Assembly: GCF_020905295.1 (NCBI RefSeq)
Contig: NZ_JAJJMM010000001.1
Span: forward strand, 4,588,001-4,652,000
Length of the DNA stretch: 64,000 nucleotides
Reading direction: 5' to 3'
From: Flavobacterium piscisymbiosum
GTDB lineage: Bacteria > Bacteroidota > Bacteroidia > Flavobacteriales > Flavobacteriaceae
Below are positions 25,370 to 32,647 of this stretch, piece after piece (position 1 is the stretch's first letter; every line of letters begins with the position of its first letter). The position numbers were made by a program, and so were the translations under genes. Below the pieces are notes generated by a model. The model did no database searches, was not told where the DNA came from, and saw nothing but the letters and a program-made list of their open reading frames with translations.

Positions 25370-27220
25370 ATGGAAGCACTTTTTACCTTTATCGCAAAAT
25401 CAAGCGGATTGCTGGTATTGTTTTATTGCGCTTATTATTTTTTATTGCGCAAAGAAACCTTTTTTACCAGCAGCAGATGGTTTTTATTGGCTGGACTAAT
25501 TACTTCAGTAGCTTTACCTTTTTTGGTTTACACTAAAGTTGTCTGGATCGAGCCTGCTCCTGTTGAAGTTTCGGCAGCAAATGAAAATTTTAGCGCTGTT
25601 TCTGATTTAAAGTATACTCAATTTCCAGTTTCTCATCATATTGAAAATGAATCTTTTGATATTAATTGGAATTATATACTGCTGGCTATTTACATCATAG
25701 GTTTTATAGCTTTGATAATAAAGTTTGCCATTGATTTTTATAGTTTAAATACCGTTTTAAAAGGTAAAAAAGTACAACAACAAGCTGATTTTAAATTTGT
25801 AGATATCAACGAAAACATTGCTCCGTTTTCTTATTTTGATTATATCGTATACAACTCATCAATGTTTACGCCATCAGAATTAGAAAATATTATTGAACAC
25901 GAAAAAGTACACAGCGATCAAAATCATACCGTAGATGTATTGATATCGAGAGTTTTTTGCGTACTGTTTTGGTTCAACCCAATAATCTGGCTGTATAAAA
26001 AAGCAATTCTGCAAAATCTTGAATTCATTGCAGATAGCGAAGCGGCCAAAAAAATATCCGACAAAAAAGCGTACCAATACACGCTTTTAAAAATTACAAC
26101 ACATGAAAGTTGTGTTGCGATCACCAATCATTTTTATCAATCATTAATCAAAAAACGAATTGTCATGTTAAACAAAAATCAATCAAAAAAGAGAAATTAC
26201 TGGAAGTATTACGCTATAATTCCGGCACTTGTGGCTTTTGTGCTTTTATTTCAAATTAATACAATCGCACAGGAAAAAGAACGAAAAGAAGTTAAGAAAG
26301 TTACTGAGAAACAAGACCCGTCTTATGTTTTCAAAATTCAAAAAAATACAACTGATCAGCAATTAAAAGAAATGGCTGAGGACTTTAAAAAACAACACAA
26401 TATTGATGTTGTAGTTTCTAATGTAAAAAGAAATACTAAAAATGAGTTAATCGCCATTAAAGTTGAGATTGCAAAAGGTACAGAAAATGTACAAACTTTA
26501 GAAATCGACGGTGATGAACCTATACATGACAGCGGAATAGCAATTACAACAGAAAATAATGGTTCTAAAAAAATAGGTATTGTTACTGGTGATTCAATTG
26601 AAAAACCAATGGTTGCCGGAAATCACGTTGCAGAAGTAAATCAAAAGAATACCTCGAATGTTTCTGCGGGAGCTGTAACCCCTCCTACGCCTCCATCTCC
26701 TCCTGCGTTTCCTGCCGGACCAATGCCGCAAGCGCCTAACGCTAATTTTAAAATGCCCAAAGCTCCTGTAGCTCCGGCAAATTATAAAGATAAAGCTGCA
26801 ATGGCCAAGTTTGAAAAAGAAATGGCTGAATTTGAGAAAAAAATGGCCATTATTGAGCCACAAATGGCGGAGTACGAAAAGCAAGTAGAAAAATTGATGT
26901 CGCAAAGAGAAGCTATTTACGAGAAAGAAATGGCTAAATATGAACTTGCTATGGATAAATTTAATACCGATATGGATAAATTTAATCTCGACATTGAAAA
27001 GAAGTATGGAAAAGATTCTAAAACATACGAAGCGAACATGGAACAATTTGAAATTAACATGAAACAACATGAAATTGACATGAGACAACGCGAAAAAGAC
27101 ATTAAACAAAAGGAGAAAGATATAAAACTGCAGGAAAGAGACATGAAACTGCAAGAGAGAGATATGAAACTTCATGAAAGAGAATTAAAAAGAATAGAAA
27201 AAGAGAATAAAAGATCTTAA
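25370..27220 (+). CDS. BlaR1-like M56 sensor metallopeptidase 3, with Pro-rich and charged helical tail
   Basis: A 616-residue paralogue with the same N-terminal helices, HEKVH at 177-181 (shifted by a 13-residue longer loop) and fourth helix. It keeps the shared periplasmic domain (about 320-415) but has no plug-like module. In its place come a Pro/Ala-rich segment (about 436-472, TPPTPPSPPAFPAGP) and then about 140 residues of Lys/Glu/Met-rich heptad-like sequence (AKFEKEMAEFEKKMA ... IKLQERDMKLQERDMKLHER) that should form a long helix or coiled coil. The shift in sensor arm implies a different partner or a mechanical role. The serine hydrolase gene follows by 21 bases. Confidence 0.88.
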   Translation: MEALFTFIAKSSGLLVLFYCAYYFLLRKETFFTSSRWFLLAGLITSVALPFLVYTKVVWIEPAPVEVSAANENFSAVSDLKYTQFPVSHHIENESFDINWNYILLAIYIIGFIALIIKFAIDFYSLNTVLKGKKVQQQADFKFVDINENIAPFSYFDYIVYNSSMFTPSELENIIEHEKVHSDQNHTVDVLISRVFCVLFWFNPIIWLYKKAILQNLEFIADSEAAKKISDKKAYQYTLLKITTHESCVAITNHFYQSLIKKRIVMLNKNQSKKRNYWKYYAIIPALVAFVLLFQINTIAQEKERKEVKKVTEKQDPSYVFKIQKNTTDQQLKEMAEDFKKQHNIDVVVSNVKRNTKNELIAIKVEIAKGTENVQTLEIDGDEPIHDSGIAITTENNGSKKIGIVTGDSIEKPMVAGNHVAEVNQKNTSNVSAGAVTPPTPPSPPAFPAGPMPQAPNANFKMPKAPVAPANYKDKAAMAKFEKEMAEFEKKMAIIEPQMAEYEKQVEKLMSQREAIYEKEMAKYELAMDKFNTDMDKFNLDIEKKYGKDSKTYEANMEQFEINMKQHEIDMRQREKDIKQKEKDIKLQERDMKLQERDMKLHERELKRIEKENKRS

Positions 27221-27241
27221 TTCCTAGCCCAAAAAACATAC

Positions 27242-28690
27242 ATGAAAAACTCATTTTTTATTCTATCACTCCTACTCGTTTTTAATTTAACGTTTAGTCA
27301 AAAAAAGGAAGATCAATTAACCGAACAAAAAATTGACAATTATATTAAAGAAGTAATAGCAATAAATGAAATTCCCGGAGTTGCATTGGGCGTTGTAAAA
27401 GACGGCAAAGTTATTTATGAGAAATATTTTGGGAAAGCCGTTCTGGAAGAAAACAAAGCAGTGGATAAAAACACTGCTTTTAAACTCTTTTCTACAACTA
27501 AGCTTATTACCAATATTGGTGTGTTTCAGCTTATCGAAAAGGGGAAATTATCATTAGAAGATCCTATCTCTAAATACATTGACAATCTTCCTAATGAATG
27601 GCAAACGATACAAGTCAAAAACCTTTTGTCACATTCTTCTGGTTTGCCTAATATTATTAGGTTCGAAGACATAAAGATTACGATGTCTTTTGATGAAAAA
27701 ATGGCGATTTTAGCTAAAAAACCAATGGAATTCGTTACTGGAAATGAATACAGTTATAATCAGACCAATTATTTGTTTCTAACCAAAATCATGGAGAAAA
27801 TCACCAGTATAACTTTTGAGAATTACATTTTGCAAAATCAGTTTCCGGCAATACAATCGGGTATTTATTTTTCTTCGAATTTTGGAGAAAACAGACCTAA
27901 TAGTGTTCCTAGATATAATTATAATATCGAAACTAAGAAATATGTAAGAAGCACTTCAAACTTTGGATATGATGCCCATTCTGCTAATGGCTTAAACATT
28001 ACTTTACAAAACTTTATACGCTGGAACGAAAACCTCGATAAAGATGTTTATCTTAATAAAGAAACTAAATATTCGATGTGGAAGCCTTTTACATTTGCCA
28101 ACAATACAGATCGTTTTGCTTACGGCTGGGAAATTGTTCCTGTAAATAAAATTCTTTCGTATGGGTTTACAGGAGGAAACGAAACGGCATTTAGAAAATT
28201 TCCTGATAATAAACTGACGATTATATTTTTAGCAAACGGGCATAAATATTCTAATTTATATGTTCAGAGTCAGGTAATCAATCATGTGGCATCAATTGTA
28301 GATAAATCCTTGACCGATGAATATTATCTCGCCGGTGAAAAAATCAATCAGAACTTTTTAAAATTAAATATCGAAGAAGCAAAGCAAAATTATCTAGATA
28401 CAAAGAAAAGTCATCCTGATTGGGATTTTGAGTACAGATTAAACATTATTGGCTATACATTAATAGATCACGGAAGAATAAGTGACGGCATCAAAGTTTT
28501 AGAATTAAACACAATAGAAAATCCTAAATCCGGAAATGCATTTGATAGTTTGGCTGATGGCTATTTTAGAAATAATCAGTTCGAAATTTCAAAAGAAAAT
28601 TATAAAAAGTCACTGGAACTAAAACCTGATAATGCTAACGCAAAAGAAATGCTGGCAAAAATAGATAAGCTTCTCGAAAAGAAATCATAA
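27242..28690 (+). CDS. serine hydrolase of the beta-lactamase/class C fold with TPR tail
   Basis: A 482-residue exported protein (signal peptide to about residue 20, TFSQ). The beta-lactamase-related domain (about 28-345) has the nucleophile motif STTK at 84-87, a YNQ in the place of YxN at 172-174, and FTG at 309-311 where class C enzymes and esterases have HTG or KTG. The C-terminal 100 residues form TPR-like helices (SLADGYFRNNQFEISKENYKKSLELKPDNA). Its place right after the BlaI/M56 genes suggests it is the regulated target, as blaZ is for BlaR/BlaI. The changed third motif makes esterase or peptidase activity as likely as beta-lactam hydrolysis. Confidence 0.87.
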   Translation: MKNSFFILSLLLVFNLTFSQKKEDQLTEQKIDNYIKEVIAINEIPGVALGVVKDGKVIYEKYFGKAVLEENKAVDKNTAFKLFSTTKLITNIGVFQLIEKGKLSLEDPISKYIDNLPNEWQTIQVKNLLSHSSGLPNIIRFEDIKITMSFDEKMAILAKKPMEFVTGNEYSYNQTNYLFLTKIMEKITSITFENYILQNQFPAIQSGIYFSSNFGENRPNSVPRYNYNIETKKYVRSTSNFGYDAHSANGLNITLQNFIRWNENLDKDVYLNKETKYSMWKPFTFANNTDRFAYGWEIVPVNKILSYGFTGGNETAFRKFPDNKLTIIFLANGHKYSNLYVQSQVINHVASIVDKSLTDEYYLAGEKINQNFLKLNIEEAKQNYLDTKKSHPDWDFEYRLNIIGYTLIDHGRISDGIKVLELNTIENPKSGNAFDSLADGYFRNNQFEISKENYKKSLELKPDNANAKEMLAKIDKLLEKKS

Positions 28691-28714
28691 AGCTTATTGT
28701 AGTAGAAATTACCC

Positions 28715-28748
28715 AAAAAAGACTTTGCCCAACCGCAAGGTCTTTTTT
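28715..28748 (+). terminator. terminator of the BlaI/M56/hydrolase operon
   Basis: The arms aaaaaagactttgc and gcaaggtctttttt pair around ccaacc with one G-U wobble, followed by T. It lies 25 bases after the hydrolase stop. Confidence 0.8.
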
Positions 28749-28774
28749 TATATCTTTGCAAAAATTAAAATGCC

Positions 28775-28915
28775 ATGTATAAAATTTTAGCCAAAATCAA
28801 TAAAGTCCTTTTACCTAGTTTTACCAAACAAGGTTTAGACATTTCGAAAGCAAAAAAATGGCAAATGGCTATTATTGGTTATCGCGCTTTTGTTACAAAA
28901 CGTGCTGTAGAATAA
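28775..28915 (+). CDS. 46-residue conserved-type basic small protein
   Basis: A short ORF with a protein-like sequence, MYKILAKINKVLLPSFTKQG to start, then KKWQMAIIGYRAFVTKRA. It is basic (about 10 Lys/Arg) with an amphipathic N-terminus. I recall very similar 45-50-residue proteins in many Flavobacteriaceae, sometimes labelled SsrA-binding protein, a name I would not transfer because SmpB is about 150 residues. A TATCTTTG box (28751-28758) lies 16 bases upstream, which supports independent transcription. Function is unknown. Confidence 0.65.
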   Translation: MYKILAKINKVLLPSFTKQGLDISKAKKWQMAIIGYRAFVTKRAVE

Positions 28916-29030
28916 TCAAAAAAAACACTATCCTTTATATTAAAGAGTTGAACTCAATTTCAACAATGCCTCTTGGAGATAGAAATTATTGCTTTGCAAA
29001 TACATTTCTTATTCTCATCAATTATTTCTA

Positions 29031-29876
29031 ATGAAGAACAAAGATTTCAACATCCCTCCTATTTACGCTGTACTTTTAGCTATCGTAAGTGTACAATGTG
29101 GAGCAGCAATTGCCAAAAGTTTATTTCCCGCAATTGGAGCAGCCGGAACAGCCTCTATCAGAATTGGCGTGTCGGCTATAATTTTATTATTGGCTTACAG
29201 GCCAAATCTAAAAACAATTACACCAAAACAATGGAAAATAGTTGTGCCTTATGGTTTGTGTTTAGGTGCAATGAACCTGGTTTTTTATTTATCAATAGAA
29301 AGAATTTCTATAGGATTAGCGGTTACGCTAGAATTTATTGGGCCTTTATTAGTAGCTATAATTGGGTCAAAAAGATTAGTTGATTATTGCTGGGTGATAT
29401 TAGCAGCGATTGGAATCGCTTTAATCGCCCCGTGGACAAATGAAGGTATCGATCTTTTAGGAGTTTTCTTTGCGCTTTTGGCCGGTGCCTTGTGGGCAAC
29501 CTATATTGTTTTAGGCGGAAAGATTTCTCAAATCATGAACGGTGGTCAGGCGGTTTCAACCGGAATGTTGTTTGCGGCAATTTTAATCCTGCCTTTTGGT
29601 TTTTACGAAAACGGATTATCGCATCTTACTCCAAAACTTTTGGGTATGGGTGTAGCGTTGGCCCTTTTGTCAAGCGCAATTCCGTTTACACTTGAGATGA
29701 AAGCTTTAGGACAGCTTCCTCCCCGAACTTTTAGTATTTTAATGAGCTTAGAACCTGCCGCAGCTTCTATTTGCGCTTTTATATTCTTACAGGAAAAACT
29801 TAATATATATGAAATTGTGGCTGTTTTTTGTGTTGTCATTGCTTCGGCCGGATCTACATTAACCGCTAAAAAATAA
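29031..29876 (+). CDS. EamA-family exporter (RhtA-like)
   Basis: I place the start at the ATG at 29031 (281 residues), since it is followed by MKNKDFNIPPIYAVLLAIVSVQ, and the longer frame adds 14 residues of unlikely type. Ten membrane helices in two EamA repeats are visible. The segment LAVTLEFIGPLLVAIIGSKR (about 97-116) and the second-half counterpart FSILMSLEPAAASICAFIFLQE (about 236-257) are the RhtA/DMT amino-acid and metabolite exporter signatures. RhtA exports threonine/homoserine; the true substrate here is open. A bidirectional terminator separates it from the convergent fasciclin gene. Confidence 0.9.
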   Translation: MKNKDFNIPPIYAVLLAIVSVQCGAAIAKSLFPAIGAAGTASIRIGVSAIILLLAYRPNLKTITPKQWKIVVPYGLCLGAMNLVFYLSIERISIGLAVTLEFIGPLLVAIIGSKRLVDYCWVILAAIGIALIAPWTNEGIDLLGVFFALLAGALWATYIVLGGKISQIMNGGQAVSTGMLFAAILILPFGFYENGLSHLTPKLLGMGVALALLSSAIPFTLEMKALGQLPPRTFSILMSLEPAAASICAFIFLQEKLNIYEIVAVFCVVIASAGSTLTAKK

Positions 29877-29893
29877 GTTATTAAACTTCTGAT

Positions 29894-29945
29894 AATTAAA
29901 AATTCCAAATTCCAATTTAAAAGTTGGGATTTGGAATTTTTAATT
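29894..29945. terminator. bidirectional terminator between eamA-type and fasciclin genes
   Basis: A 22-bp stem (29894-29915 / 29924-29945, one G-U wobble) built from aattccaaattccaa-type arms, with A and T runs on both sides. It lies between two convergent genes. Confidence 0.85.
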
Positions 29946-29968
29946 TTTGGGTTTTAATAAAGCAGTTA

Positions 29969-30523
29969 TTATTTTTTAGGTAATAAAACTGTATCTACTA
30001 CATGAATTACACCATTAGATTGATTCACATCTGCAATAGTAACTTTAGAATTGTTTCCGCTTTCGTCCGTGATGTATAAATCTTTACCTTTCATCCAGGC
30101 AGTAAGAGTTCCACCGCTAACCGTTTTAAAAGTAGCTTTACCTTTTCCTGCTTTAATTGCTTTAGCAATATCTGAAGAATTCATTTTTCCTGCAACCACA
30201 TGATAGGTCAAGATCGTTTGCAACATTTTTTTGTTTTCTGGTTTCAATAATGTTGTTACAGTTCCTGCCGGCAACTTGTCAAACGCGGCATTTGTTGGGG
30301 CAAAAACGGTGAATGGTCCTTTACTTTGTAATGTTTCTACCAAATCAGCAGCTTTTACAGCAGCTACAAGTGTAGTGTGATCTTTTGAGTTTACTGCATT
30401 TTCAATAATATTTTTATTTGGGTACATTGCAGCTCCACCAACCATTACAGTTTTTTGCGCAAATGATGTAAATCCAAATCCTAATGCTAAGATTGCTACT
30501 GCTAAAAATTTTCTAGTTTTCAT
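29969..30523 (-). CDS. exported fasciclin-domain protein
   Basis: A 184-residue protein with a signal peptide (cleavage after about residue 22, TSFAQ) and one fasciclin (FAS1) domain over about 42-182. The H1 box is GPFTVFAPTNAAFDKLP (about 93-109), then the central YHVV (about 127-130, TYHVVAGKM), and the H2 box is NGVIHVVDTVLLP (about 170-182). FAS1 proteins mediate adhesion or polymer binding at the cell surface. No lipobox is present, so it is periplasmic or secreted. It is monocistronic, with a terminator shared with the convergent EamA gene. Confidence 0.93.
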   Translation of the reverse strand: MKTRKFLAVAILALGFGFTSFAQKTVMVGGAAMYPNKNIIENAVNSKDHTTLVAAVKAADLVETLQSKGPFTVFAPTNAAFDKLPAGTVTTLLKPENKKMLQTILTYHVVAGKMNSSDIAKAIKAGKGKATFKTVSGGTLTAWMKGKDLYITDESGNNSKVTIADVNQSNGVIHVVDTVLLPKK

Positions 30524-30734
30524 AATTAATATTTTAAGTTATAAGCTCATTTACGCGGTAATAATTGTTTTGGTTTTATTAAATCTTCAAAAAAGTTTAA
30601 AAAACATTGAAACATCTTTAAAAAAGTCTGTAAAACAAGCTTTTAATACCTAAAATTATTTTTTATTATTTTTAAATTCGACTTGATCAATATGTTAATT
30701 TTATTGTTAACTTTAGTAAATAAATTCATCTTTT

Positions 30735-31268
30735 ATGGAAAATCTACCTAAAAAAATCAGAAGTAAAAAGTTAAGTACAAGAGTTGATTTAACCGCAATG
30801 GTAAGTGTTTCTTTTTTATTGATTATCTTTTTTATGGTCACCATTGAGTTGGCTAAGCCAAAAGTTGTTGATTTAGGCTTACCAGATAAAGATTGGACGT
30901 ACGGTAACGGTACATGGATCAGTTGTGGTGGTGGCGAAAGAACTGTCACTCTACTATTAGGTAATAATAATAAATTAATATCCTATATGGGATTTATGGA
31001 AAATCCAATGGCTCCGGTGAGAGAAATTAGTTATGGCAAAGATGGTATTAGAAAAGAGCTTTTATTAAGAAATAAAAATATGCTTGAGTATTCCGCTCAA
31101 TTAGGAAAACCCGGAAGAGGAATTACTGTTATTATTAAGCCAAGCAAAGAATCTAATTACAAAAATTTAGTCGATATTCTGGACGAAATGGCAATTGCTA
31201 AAATTGATACTTATGCAATTGTAAATGATTTTACGCCAGAAGAATCAAACTTATTAGCTGCAAAATAA
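30735..31268 (+). CDS. ExbD-like protein lacking the channel aspartate, copy 1
   Basis: A 177-residue protein with a short basic N-terminus, one membrane helix (about 20-38) and a periplasmic domain. The architecture and the closing block (VIIKPSKESNYKNLVDILDEMAIAKI) are those of Bacteroidota ExbD/TolR proteins, which pair with ExbB and TonB and use the proton gradient. The helix begins RVDLTAMVSVSF. Ser24 occupies the place of the essential proton-carrying Asp25 of E. coli ExbD (TPFIDV), and Ala21 that of Pro22. A single Cys sits in a Gly-rich loop (about residue 63). No exbB, tonB or tolA gene is adjacent. Two paralogues follow, the first after 31 bases. Confidence 0.85.
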   Translation: MENLPKKIRSKKLSTRVDLTAMVSVSFLLIIFFMVTIELAKPKVVDLGLPDKDWTYGNGTWISCGGGERTVTLLLGNNNKLISYMGFMENPMAPVREISYGKDGIRKELLLRNKNMLEYSAQLGKPGRGITVIIKPSKESNYKNLVDILDEMAIAKIDTYAIVNDFTPEESNLLAAK

Positions 31269-31299
31269 AGTTCTAGTTAATCAATTAATTTCATCTGTC

Positions 31300-31824
31300 A
31301 TGCAAAATCTACCAAAAAAAATAAGAAGTAAAAAGTTAAGTACGAGAGTCGATTTAACCGCAATGGTAAGTGTTTCTTTCTTGTTGATTATCTTTTTTAT
31401 GGTTACCATTGAGTTGGCTAAACCTAAAGCAGTTGATTTAAGTTTACCTGATAATAGAACAATTGTTTGTGGTCCAATAACACGTGAAGGAGAAAATAGA
31501 TCAATAACTGTAATGTTAGGTGAAAATAATAAATTGATATATTATATGGGTATTTTAGAATCTCCAATGATTGCTCCAAAAGAAATTAATTATGGTAAAG
31601 ACGGAATTCGAAAAGAACTGCTAAAAAGAAAAAATAGTTTGCTCCGATATGCTTCTAAAGGTACAAAACTAGAAAGCATAACAGTAATTATCAAGCCAAG
31701 CAAAAAATCGAATTATGGAAATCTTGTTGATATTTTAGATGAAATGAAAATTGCAAATATTAGTACTTATGCAATAGTACCTGAATTTACACCGGAAGAA
31801 TCAAAATTATTAGCTTCAAATTAA
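31300..31824 (+). CDS. ExbD-like protein lacking the channel aspartate, copy 2
   Basis: A 174-residue paralogue. Residues 1-44 are almost identical to copy 1, including Ser24 in the AMVSV motif, while the region about 46-70 (NRTIVCGPITREGENRS) differs and has one Cys. The rest (MLGENNKLIYYMG ... YGKDGIRKELL ... VIIKPSKKSNYGNLVDILDEM) is collinear with ExbD periplasmic domains. Since a helix without the aspartate should not conduct protons, the protein may have become a structural or regulatory subunit. The third copy starts 12 bases after this stop, so the three are co-transcribed. Confidence 0.85.
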   Translation: MQNLPKKIRSKKLSTRVDLTAMVSVSFLLIIFFMVTIELAKPKAVDLSLPDNRTIVCGPITREGENRSITVMLGENNKLIYYMGILESPMIAPKEINYGKDGIRKELLKRKNSLLRYASKGTKLESITVIIKPSKKSNYGNLVDILDEMKIANISTYAIVPEFTPEESKLLASN

Positions 31825-31836
31825 AACATTTCAAAC

Positions 31837-32367
31837 ATGCAACATCTGCCTGAAAAAATAAGAAGTAAAAAGTTAAGTACACGAGTTGATTTAACTGCAA
31901 TGGTTAGCGTTTCGTTCTTGTTAATTATATTTTTTATGGTTACGATTGAATTATCAAAACCTAAAGTTTTAGAATATGGAACACCTGATTGTGATGATTG
32001 CGGTGAGAGATATGGTTGTAACATGCCTGATGAAAATCGATCAATGACAATACTCCTTGATGGTAATAATAAAATGATTACATATTGCGGTTTGTTATCA
32101 TATCCAATTGACGCACCCAAAGAAGTAAAATATGGTGAAAATGGAATTCGTCAGAAATTGTTAGAAAGAAGCAAAAAAGTTTACGAATATTCAGCAGAAA
32201 GAGGCAAACGAGGAAGAGGTATAACTGTAATTATTAAACCAAGTAAAAAATCTAATTATGGTAACTTGGTAGAGATTCTTGATGAAATGAAAATAACAGG
32301 GATAAAATCTTATGCAGTTGTTGATTATTATACTCCTGAAGAAACAAAATTATTAGCTGAAAAATAA
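31837..32367 (+). CDS. ExbD-like protein lacking the channel aspartate, copy 3
   Basis: A 176-residue paralogue with the same helix (Ser24 in place of Asp) and an extra cluster of Cys in the loop after the helix (PDCDDCGERYGCNMP, about 50-64), which copies 1 and 2 lack. The three Cys and nearby Asp could form a disulfide or bind a metal. The periplasmic ExbD fold follows (VIIKPSKKSNYGNLVEILDEMKI). It is the last gene of the triplet and is followed by the second copy of the conserved hairpin element, which may end the transcript. Confidence 0.85.
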   Translation: MQHLPEKIRSKKLSTRVDLTAMVSVSFLLIIFFMVTIELSKPKVLEYGTPDCDDCGERYGCNMPDENRSMTILLDGNNKMITYCGLLSYPIDAPKEVKYGENGIRQKLLERSKKVYEYSAERGKRGRGITVIIKPSKKSNYGNLVEILDEMKITGIKSYAVVDYYTPEETKLLAEK

Positions 32368-32393
32368 TCCAAACTTCTTTTGAAAATTACTGC

Positions 32394-32480
32394 CTTAGCC
32401 CAGATAGAAGGGAAAATCCTTTTGTGTCCGCCGCGGCGGACATAAAAGATTGGAATGATAGCTGGAAATAGCTCCTAAAG
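32394..32480. ncRNA. conserved intergenic hairpin element, copy 2
   Basis: It shares the frame ttagccc-gat-gaag ... atccttttgtg ... aaaagat ... ggaaatagctcct with the copy at 12171. The central stem (from 32419 to 32448) has a different tip, cttttgtgtccg against cggacataaaag, with one G-U pair, so the base pairing is preserved although the sequence differs. It lies 27 bases after the ExbD-like triplet. The remaining 170 bases to the rpsA stop hold a fragment like those near 36.4 kb and the rpsA terminator. Confidence 0.65.
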
Positions 32481-32594
32481 AAGAACTTTAAATTATTAAA
32501 TTCCAAATTCTAATAGAAACGCGCTTCTCCCGAAGCCTCGGGACGCTCAGCGTGACAACTTGAAACAAAGAAACCTTGAAACAAAAAAGTGCAT

Positions 32595-32623
32595 AAAAAA
32601 AAGTCCCACATTGCTGTGGGACT
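32595..32623 (-). terminator. rpsA terminator
   Basis: A 9-bp perfect stem (agtcccaca at 32602-32610 / tgtgggact at 32615-32623) with a TTGC loop. On the minus strand it is followed by eight T. Confidence 0.9.
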
Positions 32624-32647
32624 TTCTATATTTAGATAAACTAAGAA

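Noticed and set aside
26594..27175. A 193-residue open frame on the minus strand, opposite the charged tail of the third M56 protein
   Set aside because: It is the antisense image of a low-complexity Lys/Glu/Met region, rich in Phe/His/Leu, with no start context or homologue-like pattern.
28775..28915. Naming the 46-residue ORF as SmpB (SsrA-binding protein)
   Set aside because: True SmpB is about 150 residues with an OB-fold barrel. This peptide is too short, so only a neutral description is given.
28973..29383. A 136-residue plus-strand frame that overlaps the EamA gene start
   Set aside because: It is out of frame with a clear ten-helix transporter and shows no coding signature.
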